A stretch of DNA of 64,000 nucleotides, from positions 6,541,084-6,605,083 of the forward strand of contig OX246743.1 of assembly GCA_945910005.1 (NCBI GenBank), in the 5' to 3' direction. How positions within the stretch are numbered: the stretch's first letter is position 1; every line of letters begins with the position of its first letter. A model generated the notes under the pieces. The model did no database searches. It was not told the origin of the DNA and saw nothing but the letters and a program-made list of their open reading frames with translations. Positions 19,955-32,882 of the stretch are shown here, one piece after another. The stretch is from Isoperla grammatica (taxonomy: Eukaryota; Arthropoda; Insecta; Plecoptera; Perlodidae). A program made the translations under genes and the position numbers.

Positions 19955-22774
19955 CTAGGAAAACGCTCCGCGTTGACAGATGAGCGATTTTTTTCAATGT
20001 AACAAATCAAATAAATCATTTGCATATCATATTACTCTTAAAAAAAAAAAAAAAACCTTAACAATAAACATATGATTTTTTTACAAGATGGCGGATCAAG
20101 TTACAACATTATTACTTGTGTATATTATTTCTCGATATGTTTCTAATAAATGCACGAAATATTATTTAAATCCGTTAAGATGTTTTCTTTAAATAAATTA
20201 AAACCTTTAAGCGGATTTTTCAATGGATTTCCGCATAATTAGATGAGCGTAGCGAAGCGGAGTGAATCTCTCCATACAACTCGATCGGCGCTTTGTCTGT
20301 GTGTCTGTATGTATGTCTGTCTGTATGTGCGCCAAATTTTGTTCGTCGCGCACAGGTCAAACGGCTTGACGTATTTTGCTGAAATTTTTGAGCAACATTC
20401 GTGACCACTAAACTCGATGCTGTTAACATAACCAGCAAAATTTGTCAAGATGCCAACCTACCAAAAAATAATTACTGAAAAACAAAATTTGTTTATTTAT
20501 TTAATTAAATTAAAACTTACACACGGATTTTAATTTTGTTTCACTTGTAGGTTAACATCAATAGTCTCAACACTGGACAATAGTGTTAAAATTGTAAGTT
20601 TACCCGTCATGTCATAAAAAAAAAATTGTTTATTTACAACAATAATTTCTTCATTTTACAGTGTTCCACCGATATCGTTCGCATTTGCGGATCTTTGCAG
20701 TAAGATGCACATAGCAAACATAAAAATAGCGTACTCAATCATAGCTTTCTTGTAATTATTTGGAATGTCGATAGATGTCTTAAAAAGGCTACAATGACGT
20801 AAGATGCCAACCTACAAAAAATTAACGACTGAAACACATGTTTTGTTATTTATTTAATTAAATTAAAACTTACACACCGATATACATAATTTTTTATATG
20901 TAAGTCCACATTAATAGTGCCAACACACGACGACAGTTTCAAAATTGTAGCTTTAACCGTCATGTTATAAACAAATATTGTTTATTTATGGCAGAAATTT
21001 TCTTCGTTTTTACAGTGTTCCACCGATATGATTCGCATTTGCGGACCATTGAAGTTAGATGCACATAATATGCTGCCGAAATGGCTTTCGCAGTCAGACC
21101 TTTCTCACTATGTATTTGGAATTTTGATAGCTATCATAGAATGGCTACAATGACGTGTTATGTTTTATGACTTTCACGGCAAACATGCAGTAAATAACAA
21201 CAAACTTGCTCGACAATTTAAAAAGCTATTATTATGGTTTAAATGCGAGTTATTGTATAATACAACAATATAGCATTTTAGATATAGTCTGTATCTACAT
21301 TATGGAACTTTCCATGCCCTGATAGGTTTAATAGTTTATGAATAAGAGCCTATTGAGTACAACACGGTCGAATGAAATTATGCGGAAATCCATCAACTTG
21401 AAGGTTTTAATTTCTTTAAAGAAAACTTCTTAATGGATTTAAATAATATTTCGTGAATTTATTAGCAACATATCAAAAAATAATATACTTAAGTTTTAAG
21501 GTTGTAACTTGATCTGCATCTTGTAAAAAAATCATATGTTATTATAAAGTTTTTTTTTTTAAAAGAGTAATATGATATGCAAATGATTTATTTGATTTGA
21601 TACATTGAAAAAAATCGCTCATCTGTCAACGCGGAGCGTTTTCCTAGTTTAATTCGACCATGGTCTACTCAATAGGCTCTCATTCATAAACTATTAAAAC
21701 TATCAGTGTATGGAAAGTTCCATAATGTAGATATAGACTATATGTAAAATGTATTATTGTTTTATCATACAAAAACCCGCTTCTATATTATAATAAAAGC
21801 TTTTTTATTTGTCTACAAAGTTCGTTGTTAACATTTGCATTTTTGCCGTGAAAGTCATAAAACATAACACGCCATTGTAGCCATTTTATAACAGCTATCA
21901 AAATTCCAAATACATAGTGAGAAAGGCCTGACTCCCTACGCCATTTCTGCAGCATACTATGTGCATCTAACTTCAATGGTCCGCAAATGCGAATCATATC
22001 GGTGGAACACTGTAAAAATGAAGAAAATGTCTGCCTTAAATAAACAATATTTGTTTATAACATGGCGGTTCAAGCAACAATTTTGAAACTAATGTCGAGT
22101 GTTGGTAGTATTGATGTGGACCTACATATAAAAAATCATTAATATCCATGTGTAAGTTTTAATTTAAATAAATAAATAACAAAACACGTGTTTCAGTTGT
22201 TAATTTTTTGTAGGTTGGCATCTTATGTCATTGTAGCCATTTTATGACAGCTATCGAGATTCCAAATAATAGTTCATAAGTATTGTTACGTACGCTATTT
22301 TTGGTGTATACTATGTGCATCTAATTGCAAAAGTCCGCAAATGCGAATCATATCGGCGGAACACTGTAAAAATGAAGAAATTATTGTTGTAAATAAACAA
22401 TATTTTTTTATGACATGACGGGTAAACTTACAATTTTGAAACTATTGTCAAGTGTTGAAAATATCGATGTTAACCTACAAGTGAAACATAATTAAAATCC
22501 GTGTGTGAGTTTTAATTAAATTAAATAAATAAACAAATTTTGTTTTTCAGAAATTAATTATTTGTAGGTTGGCATCCTGACGAATTTTGCTGGTTATGTT
22601 AACAGCATCGAGTTTAGTGGTCACAAATGTTGACCGAAAATTTCAGCCAAATACGTCAAACCGTTTGACCTGTGTGCGACGAACAAAATTTGGCGCACAT
22701 ACATACGTACACACAGACAAAGCGCCGATCGAGTTGTATGGAAAGATTCACTCCGCTTCGCTACGCTCATCTAA
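19955..22774 (+). mobile_element. Helitron-like unit U3, interrupted by inverted U4
   Basis: It begins 5 bp after U2 (TTATA). Its sequence runs to CCGCATAA at 20238, is broken by U4, and resumes at TTTAATTCGACC (21648), exactly where U1 reads CCGCATAATTTAATTCGACC. Without U4 it is 1411 bp, a full two-module unit. The 3' end is CATCTAA, joined directly to U5. Confidence 0.75.
20239..21647 (-). mobile_element. Helitron-like unit U4, inverted and nested in U3 (1409 bp)
   Basis: On the plus strand it reads TTAGATGAGCGTAGCGAAGC at its left and GCGTTTTCCTAG at its right, which is the family reversed. The empty site can be read from U1. With termini taken as CTAGG...CTAA, insertion occurred between A and T with no duplication, as expected for Helitrons. 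TT sharing also allows a two-base duplication, which would fit Helentrons. Confidence 0.8.
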
Positions 22775-24189
22775 CTAGGAAAACGCTCCGCGTTGACAGA
22801 TGAGCGATTTTTTTTCAATGTATCGAATCAAATAAATCATTTGCATATCATATTACTCTTACAAAAAAAAAATTACCTTTATAATAAACATATGATTTTT
22901 TTACAAGATGGCGGATCAAGTTACAACCTTATAACTTAAGTATATTATTTCTTGATATGTTGCTAATAAATGCACGAAATATTATTTAAATCCGTTTAGA
23001 AGTTTTCTTTAGAGAAATTAAAACCTTCAAGTTGACGGATTTCCGCATAATTTCATTCGACCGTGGTCTACTCAATAGGCTCTAATTTATAAACTATTAA
23101 ACCTATCAGTGTATGGAAAGTTCCATAATGTAGACACAGACTATATCTAAAATTTAATTTTAATTAATCATACAATAACCCGCTTTTAAATCATAATAAA
23201 AGCTTTTTAATTTGTCGCCCAAGTTCGTTGTTAACATTTGCATGTTTGCCGTAAAGGTAATTAAATATAACACGTCATTGTAGCCATTCTATGATAGCTA
23301 TCAAAATTTTAAATACATAGTGAGAAAGGTCTGACTGCGTAAGCCATTTCGGCAGCATACTTTGTGCATCTTACTTCAATGGTCCGCAAATGCGAATCAA
23401 ATCGGTGGAACACTGTAAAAACGAAGAAAATTACTGCCGTAAATAAACAATATTTGTTTATAACATGGCGGTTAAAGCTACAATTTTGAAACTGTTGTCG
23501 TGTGTTGGTACTATTATTGTGGACTCACATATAAAACATTATTTATATCGGTGTGTAAGTTTTAATTTAATTAAATAAATAAAAAAACATGTGTTTCAGT
23601 TGTTAATTTTTTGTAGGTTGGCATCTTACGTCAGTGTAGCCATTCTATGACAGCTATCGAGATTCCAAATAAAAATGCAAAGGTATTATTACGTACGCTA
23701 TGTTTGGTGTATACTATGTGTATCTAACTACAATAGTCCGCAAATGCGAATCATATCGGTGGAACACTGTAAAAATGAAGAAATTATTGTTGTAAATAAA
23801 CAATATTTTTTTATAACATGGCGGATAAACTTACAGTTTTGAAACTTTTGTCAAGTGTTGGTATTGTTGATGTTAATCTACATGTGAAACAATATTAAAA
23901 TCCGTTTGTAAGTTTTCATTTAATTAAATAAATAAACAATTTTTGTTTTTCAGTAATTCATTTTTTGTAGGTTGGCATCTTGACGAATTTTAATGGTTAT
24001 GTTAACAGCATCGAGTTTAGTAGTCATAAATGTTGACCGAAAATTTCAGCCAAATACGTCAAGCCGTTTGACCTGTGCGCGACGAACAAAATTTAGCGCA
24101 CATACATACAGACATACACACACACACACAGACAAAGCGCCGATCGAGTTGTATGGAGAGATTCACTCCGCTTCGCTACGCTCATCTAA
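22775..24189 (+). mobile_element. Helitron-like unit U5 (1415 bp)
   Basis: Immediately joined to U3. It has two internal modules, a short CATA/CACA tract, and a CATCTAA end. It is followed by a 36-bp AT-rich spacer before U6. The minus-strand frame found in U1 is broken here (TGG to TGA). Confidence 0.7.
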
Positions 24190-24225
24190 TTATATTTTGT
24201 ATTTTTATTTTTTATTATTGCATTA

Positions 24226-25278
24226 CTAGGAAAACGCTCCGCGTTGCCAGATGAGCGATTTTTTTTTTTTTTTTTAGTAAATCAAATAAATATTTTGCAT
24301 ATCATACGCCGCTTAAAAAATATACTTTTGTAACAAACATATGATTTTTTACAAGATGGCGGTTTAAGTAAAAATCTTAGAATTTGTGTTTATTATTTCC
24401 CGATATGTTGCTAATAATTACACGAAATATTATTTAAATCTGTTTAAAAGTTTTCTTTAAATAAATTAAAACCTCCAAGTTGATTTTTAATGGATTTCCG
24501 CATAATTTCATTCGACCGTGGTCTACTCAAAAGGCTCTTATTCATAAACTATTAAAGTTATCTGTGTAAAGAAAAGTCCATAATGTAGATACAGGCTAGA
24601 TCTAAAATGAAATATTGTTAAATCATACCATAACCGCATTTAAATAATAATAAAAGCTTTTAATTTTGTCTACAAAGTTCGTTGTTAACATTTGCATTTT
24701 TGCCGTGAAAGTCATAAAACATAACACGCCATTGTTGCCATTCTATTAACGTTATCGAAATTCCAAAAATAGTTTTAGAAAGGTCTCTTTGTACACGCCA
24801 TTCGCCATGCATAGTATGTGCATCTAACTTCAATGGTCCTCAAATGAGAGTCGTATAAGTGGAGCACTGTAAAGAAACCAATGTAAATTCCCGTAAATAG
24901 AAACTAAATATTTTTTTACTAAATGGCAGTTAAAGTTATAGTTCCAAAACTTTTATCCAGTGTCACCATTGTTAGTGTCGATATAAATTTAAAACTTTAT
25001 TTAAATCTGCTTATAAGTTTTAATTAAAAAAAAATAAAACTGGATTTCACTAATTAATTTTTTGTAGGTTGGCATCTTGACGGATTTTGCTGATTATGTT
25101 AACAGCATCTAGTTTAGTGGTCACGGGTATTGACCGAAAATTTCAGCCAAATACGTCAAGCCGTTTGACCTGTGCGCGACGAACAAAATTTAGCGCACAT
25201 ACATACATACAGACACACAGACAAAGCGCCGATCGAGTTGCATGGAGAGATTCACTCCGCTTCGCTACGCTCATCTAA
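24226..25278 (+). mobile_element. Helitron-like unit U6, short class (1053 bp)
   Basis: Same one-module subclass as U2, including the TTAACG and CGCCATGCATAGTATG words. The 3' end is followed by TTA and then U7. Confidence 0.7.
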
Positions 25279-25281
25279 TTA

Positions 25282-26689
25282 CTAGGAAAACGCTCCGCGT
25301 TGACAGATGAGCGATTTCTTCAATGTATCAAATCAAATAAATCATTTGCATATCATATTACTCTTTAAAAAAAAAAATACCCATAATAAACATATGGTTT
25401 TTTACAAGATGGCGGATCAAGTTACAACCTTATAACTTAAGTATATTATTTCTTGATATGTTGCTAATAAATGCAAGAAATATTATTGAAATTCGTTCAC
25501 AAGTTTTCTTTAAAGAAATTAAAACCTTCAAGTTGATGGATTTCCGTATAATTTCATTCGACCGTGGTCTACTCAATAGGCTCTTATTCATAAACTATTA
25601 AACCGATCAGTGTATGGAAAGTTCCATAATGTAGATATAGACTATACCTAAAATGTGATATTGTTGAATCATACAATAACTCGCATTTAACTATAATAAT
25701 AGCTTTTTAAATTGTCGACCAAGTTTGTTGTTATTTTCTACATGTTTGCCGTGAAAGTCATAAAACATAACACGTCATTGTATCCATTCTATGATAGCTA
25801 TCAAAATTCCAAATACATAGTGAGAAAGGTCTGACTCTTTACGCCATTCCTGCAGCATACTGTGTGCATCTAACTTCAATGGTCCGCAAATGCGAATCAT
25901 ATCGGTGGAACACTGTAAAAATGAAGAAAATGTCTGCCGTAAATTAACAATATTTGTTTATAACATGGCGGTTAAAGCAACAATTTTGAAACTAATGTCG
26001 AGTGTTGGTAGTATTGATGTGGACCTTCATATGAAAAATCATTAATATCCGTGTGTAAGTTTTAATTAAATTAAATAAATAACAAAACATGTGTTTCAGT
26101 TGTTAATTTTTTGTAGGTTGGCATCTTATGTCATTGTAGCCATTTTATGACAGCTCTCGAGATTCCAAATAATTGTGCATAGGTATTGTTACGTACGCTA
26201 TTTTTGGTGTATACTATTTGCATCTTATTGCAAAAGTCCGCAAATGCGAATCATATCGGCGGAACACTGTAAAAATGAAGAAATTATTGGTGTAAATAAA
26301 CAATATTTTTTTATAACATGGCGGATAAACGTACAATTTTGAAACTATTGTCAAGTGTTGGTACCGTTGATGTTAATCTACAAATGAAACATTATTTAAA
26401 TCCATGTGTAAGTTTTCATTAAATTAAATAAATAAACAATTTTTGTTTTTCAGTAATTAATTTTTTGTAGGTTGGCATCTTGACGAATTTTGCTGGTTAT
26501 GTTAACAGCATCGAGTTTAGTAGTCACAAATGTTGACAGAAAATGTCAGCCAAATACGTCAAGCCGTTTGACCTGTGCTTGACGAACAAAATTTAGCGCA
26601 CATACATACATACACACATACATACACACAGACAAAGCGCCGATCGAGTTGTATGGAAAGATTCACTCCGCTTCGCTACGCTCATCTAA
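25282..26689 (+). mobile_element. Helitron-like unit U7 (1408 bp)
   Basis: Two-module unit ending CATCTAA. The next unit lacks its normal start: the sequence passes from CATCTAA into TAAATGCACG, an internal position of the family. Confidence 0.7.
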
Positions 26690-27916
26690 TAAATGCACGA
26701 AATTTAATTGAAATCCGTTAAGAAGTTTTCTTTAAAGAAATTAAAACCTTCAAGTTGATGGATTTCCGCATAATTTCATTCGACCGTGGTCTATTCAATA
26801 GGCTCTTATTCATAAACTATTAAACCTATCAGTGTATGGAAAGTTCCATAATGTAGATACAGACTATATCTAAAATTTAATATTGTTGAATTATACAATA
26901 ACTTGCATTTAAACTATAATAATAGCTTTTTAAACTGTCGACCAAGTTTGTTGTTATTTTCTGCATGTTTGCCGTGAAAGTCATAAAACATAACACGTCA
27001 TTGTAGCCATTCTATGATAGCTATCAAATTTCCAAATACATAGTGAGAAAGGTCTGACTCCCTATGCCATTTCGGCAGCATACTATGTGCATCTAACTTC
27101 AATGGTCCGCAAATGCGAATCATATCGGTGGAACACTGTAAAAATGAAGAAAATGTCTGCCGTAAATAAACAATATTTGTTTATAACATGGCGGTTAAAG
27201 CAACAATTTTGAAACTAATGTCGAGTGTTGGTAGTATTGATGTGGACCTACATATGAAAAATCATTAATATCCGTGTTTTAGTTTTAATTTAATTAAATA
27301 AATAACAAAACATGTGTTTCAGTTGTTAATTATTTGTAGGTTGGCATCTTATGTCATTGTAGCCATTTTATGACAGCTCTCGAGATTCCAAATAATAGTG
27401 CAAAGGTATTGTTACGTACGCTATTTTTGGTGTATACAATGTGCATCTAATTGCAAAAGTCCGCAAATGCGAATCATATGGGCGGAACACTGTAAAAATG
27501 AAGAAATTATTGTTGTAAATAAACAATATTTTTTTATAACATGGCGGATAAACGTACAATTTTGAAATTATGGTCAATTGTTGGTACGGTTTATATAAAC
27601 CTACATGAGAAACATTATTAAAATCCGTTAGTAAGTTTTTATTTAATTAAATAAATAAACAATTTTTGTTTTTCAGTAATTAATTTTTTGTAAGTTGGCA
27701 TCACGACGAATTTTGCTGGTTATGTTAACAGCATCGAGTTTAGTAGTCACAAATGTTGACCGAAAATTTCAGCCAAATACGTCAAGCCGTTTGGCCTGTG
27801 CGCGACGAACAAAAATTAGCGCACATACAGACATACATACATACAGACATACACACAGACAAAGCGCCGATCGAGTTGTATGGAAAGATTCACTCCGCTT
27901 CGCTACGCTCATCTAA
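26690..27916 (+). mobile_element. Helitron-like unit U8, 5'-truncated (1227 bp)
   Basis: It lacks about 190 bp of the 5' end. The junction with U7 falls at CTAATAAATGC, where the U7 terminus (CTAA) and the internal sequence (GCTAATAAATGC) share CTAA. The 3' end and microsatellite are intact. Confidence 0.7.
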
Positions 27917-27923
27917 TTATATA

Positions 27924-29344
27924 CTAGGAAAACGCTCCGCGTTGCCAGATGAGCGAGTTGGTTCAATGTTTTAAAGCAAACACATCTTTTGAATATCATA
28001 TTTCTCTTAAAAAAAAAAAAAAACTCAATAATAAACATATGATTTTTTTACAAAATGGCGGAGCAAGTAACAACCTTATTACTTGTGTATATTATTTCTC
28101 GATATGTTTCTAATAAATGCACGAAATATTATTTAAATCCGTTAAAATGTTTTCTTCAAATAAATTAAAACCTTTAAGTTGATTTTTCAATGGATTTCCG
28201 CATAATTTAATTCGACCATGGTCTACTCAATAGGCTCTCATTCATAAACTATTAAACCTATCAGTGTATGGAAAGTTCCATAATGTAGATATAGACTATA
28301 TGTAAAATGTATTATTGTTTTATCATACAAAAACCCGCTTTTAAATTTTAATAAAAGCGTTTTTATTTGTCTACAAAGTTCGTTGTTAACATTTGCATTT
28401 TTGCCGTGAAAGTCATAAAACATAACACGCCATTGTAGCCATTCTATGACATCTATCAAAATTCCAAATACATAGTGAGAAAGGTCTGACTCCCTACGCC
28501 ATTTCTGCAGCATACTATGTGCATCTAACTTCAATGGTCTGCAAATGCGAATCATATCGGTGGAACACTGTAAAAATGAAGAAAATGTCTACCGTAAATA
28601 AACAATATTTGTTTATAACATGGCGGTTAAAGCAACAATTTTGAAACTAATGTCGAGTGTTGGTACTATTGATGTGGACCTACATATAAAAAATCATTAA
28701 TATCCGTGTGTAAGTTTTAATTTAAATAAATAAATAACAAAACACGTGTTTCAGTTGTTAATTTTTTGTAGGTTGGCATCTTATGTCATTGTAGCCATTT
28801 TATGACAGCTATCGAGATTCCAAATTATAGTGCAACAGTATAGTTACGTACGCTATTTTTGGTGTATACTATGTGCATCTTATTGCAAAAATCCGCAAAT
28901 GCGAATCATATCGGCGGAACACGGTAAAAATGATGAAATTATTGTTGTAAATAAACAATATTTTTTTATAACATGGCGGATAAACGTACAATTTTTAAAT
29001 TATTGTCAATTGTTGGTTCGGTTTATGTCAACCTACATGATAAACATTATTTAAATCCGAAGGTAAGTTTTCATTTAATTAAATAAATAAACAAATTTTA
29101 TTTTTCAGTTATTAATTTTTTGTAGGTTGGCATCTTGACGAATTTTGCTGGTTATGTTAACAGCATCGAGTTTAGTAGTCACATATGTTGACAGAAAATC
29201 TTAGCCAAATACGTCAAGCCGTTTGACCTGTGCGCGACGAACAAAATTTAGCGCACATACATACATACACACACACATACACACAGACAAAGCGCCGATC
29301 GAGTTGTATGGAGAGATTCACTCCGCTTCGCTACGCTCATCTAA
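27924..29344 (+). mobile_element. Helitron-like unit U9 (1421 bp)
   Basis: By eye nearly identical to U1, including the start GAGTTGGTTCAATG, so the two are probably recent relatives. It carries the minus-strand frame (within 28238-28555). A spacer of TATAT type separates it from U10. Confidence 0.7.
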
Positions 29345-29361
29345 TTATTATATATTTTATA

Positions 29362-30773
29362 CTAGGAAAACGCTCCGCGTTGCCAGATGAGCGTGTTTTT
29401 TAAAGTAAATCAAACATATCATTTGCATATCATAATACTCTTACAACGACAAAAATACCTTTATAATGTACACACGATGGTTCAAAAAGATGGTGGTTCA
29501 AGTTACAACCTTAGAATTTGTGTATATTATTTGTCGATATGTTGTTAATAACTGCACGAAATATTATTGAAATCCGTCAAGAATTAAAACCTTCAAGTTC
29601 ATTTCAATGGATTTCCGCATACTTTCATTCGACCGTGGTCTACTCAATAGGCTCTTATTCATAAACTATTAAACATATCAGTGTATGGAAAAATCCATAA
29701 TGTAGATACAGACTATATCTAAAATCTAATATTAATTAATCATACAATAACCCGCTTTTAAATCCTCATAAAAGCTTTTTAATTCGTCGACCAAGTTCGT
29801 TGTTAACATTTGCATTTTTGCCGTGAAAGTCATAAAACATAACACGTCATTGTAGCCATACTATGCTAGCTATCAAAATTCCAAAGACACAGTGAGAAAG
29901 GTCTGACTGCGTAAGCCATTATGGCAGCATACTTTGTGCATCTAACTTCAATGGTCCGCAAATGCGAATCATATCGGTGGAACACTGTAAAAATGAAGAA
30001 ATTAAAAGCCGTAAATAAACAATATTTATTTACAACATGGCGGTTAAAGCTACAATTTTGAAACTTTTGTCAAGTGTTGGTACTATTGATGTAGACCTTC
30101 ATATAAAAAATCATTTATATCCGTGTCTAAGTTTTAATTAGATTAAATTAATTAAAAAAACAGCTTTTCACTAACTCATTTTTTGTAGGTTGGTATCTTA
30201 CGTCATTGTAGCCTTTTTATGAAAGCTATCGAGATTCCAAATAAAAATAAGAAAGGTATAATTGCGTACGCCATTTTTGTGTTTACTATGTGCATCTAAC
30301 TGCAATAGTCCGCAAATGCGAATCATATCGGTGGAACACTGTAAAAATGAAGAAATTATTGTAGTAAATAAACAATATTTTTTTAAAACATGGCAGATAA
30401 ATTTACAATTTTGAAACTATTGTCAAGTGTTGGTACCGTTGATAGTAATCTACAAGTAAAACATCTTTTAAATCCGTTTGTAAGTTTTCATTTAATTAAA
30501 TAAATAAACAAATTTTATTTTTCAGTAATTAATTTTTTGTAGGTTGGCATCTTGACGAATTTTGCTGGTTATGTTAACAGCATCGAGTTTAGTGGTCACA
30601 AACGTTGCCCGAAAATTTCAGCCAAATACGTTAAGCCGTTTGACCTGTGCGCGACGAACAAAATTTAGCGCACATACAGACATACATACATACATACAGA
30701 CATACAGACACACAGACAAAGCGCCGATCGAGTTGTATGGAGAGATTCACTCCGCTTCGCTACGCTCATCTAA
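29362..30773 (+). mobile_element. Helitron-like unit U10 (1412 bp)
   Basis: The last unit of the cluster, with two modules and a longer CATACAGA-type microsatellite before GACAAAGCGCCGATCG. It ends CATCTAA followed by T. It is more diverged in its 5' part than U1 and U9. Confidence 0.7.
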
Positions 30774-30977
30774 TTATTTGTCATTATATTTTTTTTTAAG
30801 AAGCTTTTATTATATGGAGAACAGCCAACCAAAAGTCGTAAAGTATCCATAAAGGCAATATTTAAGCAAATAATACATGTAAGTATACGGTAGGAAGTAG
30901 AAAAGAAAAAAAATTAAGTTGTTACTATTGGATTGGGATATTTTGTAAGCACGAGACTAAAGTTACCGGTCCACAAC
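30774..30977. other. Short spacer
   Basis: AT-rich, with a T-run and an A-run. No feature. Confidence 0.5.
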
Positions 30978-31173
30978 TTTACCAATAAGCAGTTTGCCGA
31001 CGTCGATTAGGCGTTGGTCTAGAAAACCACGGTCTCTGCGTTCCAAATTCGAATCCTGGCTTTATAGGAATGGATGTCAGGTGGCGTTTTTCATCCTCAT
31101 AATCACCCACTCACGTCTCGACTAGCCTCGTTGCAAAAATATAGGACGTAAAACCCCAAATATCATTTACCAA
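30978..31173 (+). mobile_element. tRNA-derived SINE with 8-bp target duplication
   Basis: TTTACCAA lies at 30978-30985 and 31166-31173 and defines a 180-bp element. It matches the SINE at 7194-7376 along its length: box A region GTTGGTCTAGAAAACCACGG, box B TTCGAATCCTGG, and the same 3' end GTAAAACCCCAAATATCA. Confidence 0.85.
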
Positions 31174-31245
31174 CAACTTCCTTTGAGTTTGCATTTTATC
31201 AGTGTTCTTCTTGACTTGATCGTATAGAGAACAAAACAAAGAACC

Positions 31246-31795
31246 GACGCTGAGTGGTTTATCTTAAAGTGTAAACTATGTTGACGGCGGGTTTCAAGAC
31301 ACTGAACACAGCCTCGTTAGATCTAACATATTATGTACACGGCTACACGGGAGACAACGCAGCCATGGTGCCAACTACCCGACAACCCCCGCGGCGTAAT
31401 ACGTAACACGTAACACGTAACACGTAACACGACGCTGAGTAGTTCATCTTGAAGTGTAAACTATGTTGACGGAGGGTTTCAAGACACTGAACACAGCCTC
31501 GTTAGATCTAACATATTATGTACACGGCTACGCGGGAGACAACGCAGCCATGGTGCCAACTACCCGACAACCCCCGCGGCGTAACACGTAACACGTAACA
31601 CGACGCTGAGTGGTTCATCGTGAAGTGTAAACTATGTTGACGTAGGGTTTCAAGACACTGAACACGGCCTCGTTAGATCTAACATATTATGTACACGGCT
31701 ACACGGGAGACAGCGCTGCCATGTTGCCAACTACCCGACAACCCCCGCGGCGTAACACGTAACATGTAACACGTAACACGACGCAACTAGCGCTG
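31246..31795 (+). repeat. ~180-bp tandem repeat, three copies, with a CGTAACA tract
   Basis: Copies start at 31246, 31431 and 31602 (GACGCTGAG), with lengths of about 185, 171 and 178 bp. Each contains GTTTCAAGACACTGAACAC, CTCGTTAGATCTAACATATT and CCCGCGGCGTAA. Each ends in a variable run of the 7- to 8-bp word ACACGTA. Confidence 0.92.
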
Positions 31796-32165
31796 ATTGG
31801 CTAAGAGCTATAGCGTGTATTCACATGTACAACTTCCTTTACATCATGGAAGTTAGCTAACTTAAACGAGTACAGACATGTCGTGCTATAATACAATGTC
31901 TAAAACAGAACTAAAAGGTATAACTTGTTAATAAAATGTAAGAACAATATCAAGAATAAATAAATACATAAGTCGCTCTGATACAAAACTAAAACAACAA
32001 ACGGCGAGACTTGTAACTGATATGTCGTGAATGCCTGTGTGATTAACGATTGCTTTCAGTGAACAGAAAACATTCATCATTTCTGGCCTCACCAATCAGA
32101 GACAAGGACGAATCCTATTAGTTTGGCTTCTATTCAAACTTTAGTAGATAAACACTTGATCATGC
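31796..32165. other. AT-rich spacer
   Basis: A 14-bp palindrome AAGTTAGCTAACTT lies near 31848. No other feature. Confidence 0.5.
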
Positions 32166-32207
32166 AGTCCTGAGAAAGCCACCAACACGGGTGGCGAAAC
32201 GTCGACT
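32166..32207 (+). ncRNA. Degenerate hammerhead-like motif
   Basis: AGTC, CTGAGAA, a GCCACC...GGTGGC stem, GAAAC, GTC and GACT occur in that order. This is the order of stem I, core, stem II, core, cleavage site and stem I in a hammerhead ribozyme. The catalytic CTGATGA is changed to CTGAGAA and stem III is absent, so it is probably inactive. Such motifs are known in Penelope-like retroelements, but no coding part of one is present. It may be only a conserved repeat end. Confidence 0.35.
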
Positions 32208-32404
32208 ATGATAAACTCGGCACCGACACAACGAAACAGTCCAGGAACAGTACAACAGTCGCATCTACGGGTCGTGAAAACATCCAGCAACATTTCTATT
32301 TCATAATTTTCAAGTTAGTAATAATAAAGGTAATGTTTCTCTTTTAACAGAACAAAATACGAACAAACTAAAACTCGACATGTGTTTTATTAGGCTGTTG
32401 TTCT

Positions 32405-32686
32405 CAAGGTCTACTAGATCTCCGCCTAGCGGAGGCTCGTGTAACTCCCAAGTTAGGTTGTCGCAAGGGAACCAAAACCACCATTTTGTCGCCCACTACA
32501 AAAACAGTGTTTATAAATATACGCAGTTGATCAGTTAAAGTTATTTTGACAGATCATTTCATAATGCTATCTTTAACGTTTCTCCCATTTGAATAACATG
32601 TGATTTTTAACATTGTTAAACGGACTGTGACGACCTTACTTGAGAGTTTGACGAGCCTCCGCTAGGCGGAGATCAAGTTGACCTTG
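32405..32686. mobile_element. MITE with ~65-bp inverted repeats, 282 bp
   Basis: GATCTCCGCCTAGCGGAGGC, followed by TCGT, is inverted at 32650-32674, and similarity extends through CTCAAGT/CCAAGTTAGGT words. The termini contain the perfect palindrome CTCCGCCTAGCGGAG. A direct repeat GTTGTT(A)CTCAAG at 32397-32408 and 32687-32699 may be the target duplication. Confidence 0.75.
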
Positions 32687-32882
32687 GTTGTTACTCAAGT
32701 TGGCATAGCTACCCTCGAGATAATGTTTTAAGCGGCTTAAGTCTAGTTCAAGGGTCGGCCTAGGTTGTTTGTAGTAAAGTCAGTGCATAAGTATCTTAGG
32801 CCGTTTATTCCAAGTTTCATGACGTAGCTTGGTGCTCCAACAACTTGAGTGTTTTTACTCTACAACTACAAAGAGTTTAGTA
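32687..32882. other. Spacer
   Basis: No supported feature. Confidence 0.45.

Noticed and set aside
18698..30852. Plus-strand frames beginning MLVMLTASSLVV in several Helitron-like units
   Set aside because: They cover the conserved 3' end and run into the microsatellite and terminus, so similarity is explained by non-coding terminal conservation.
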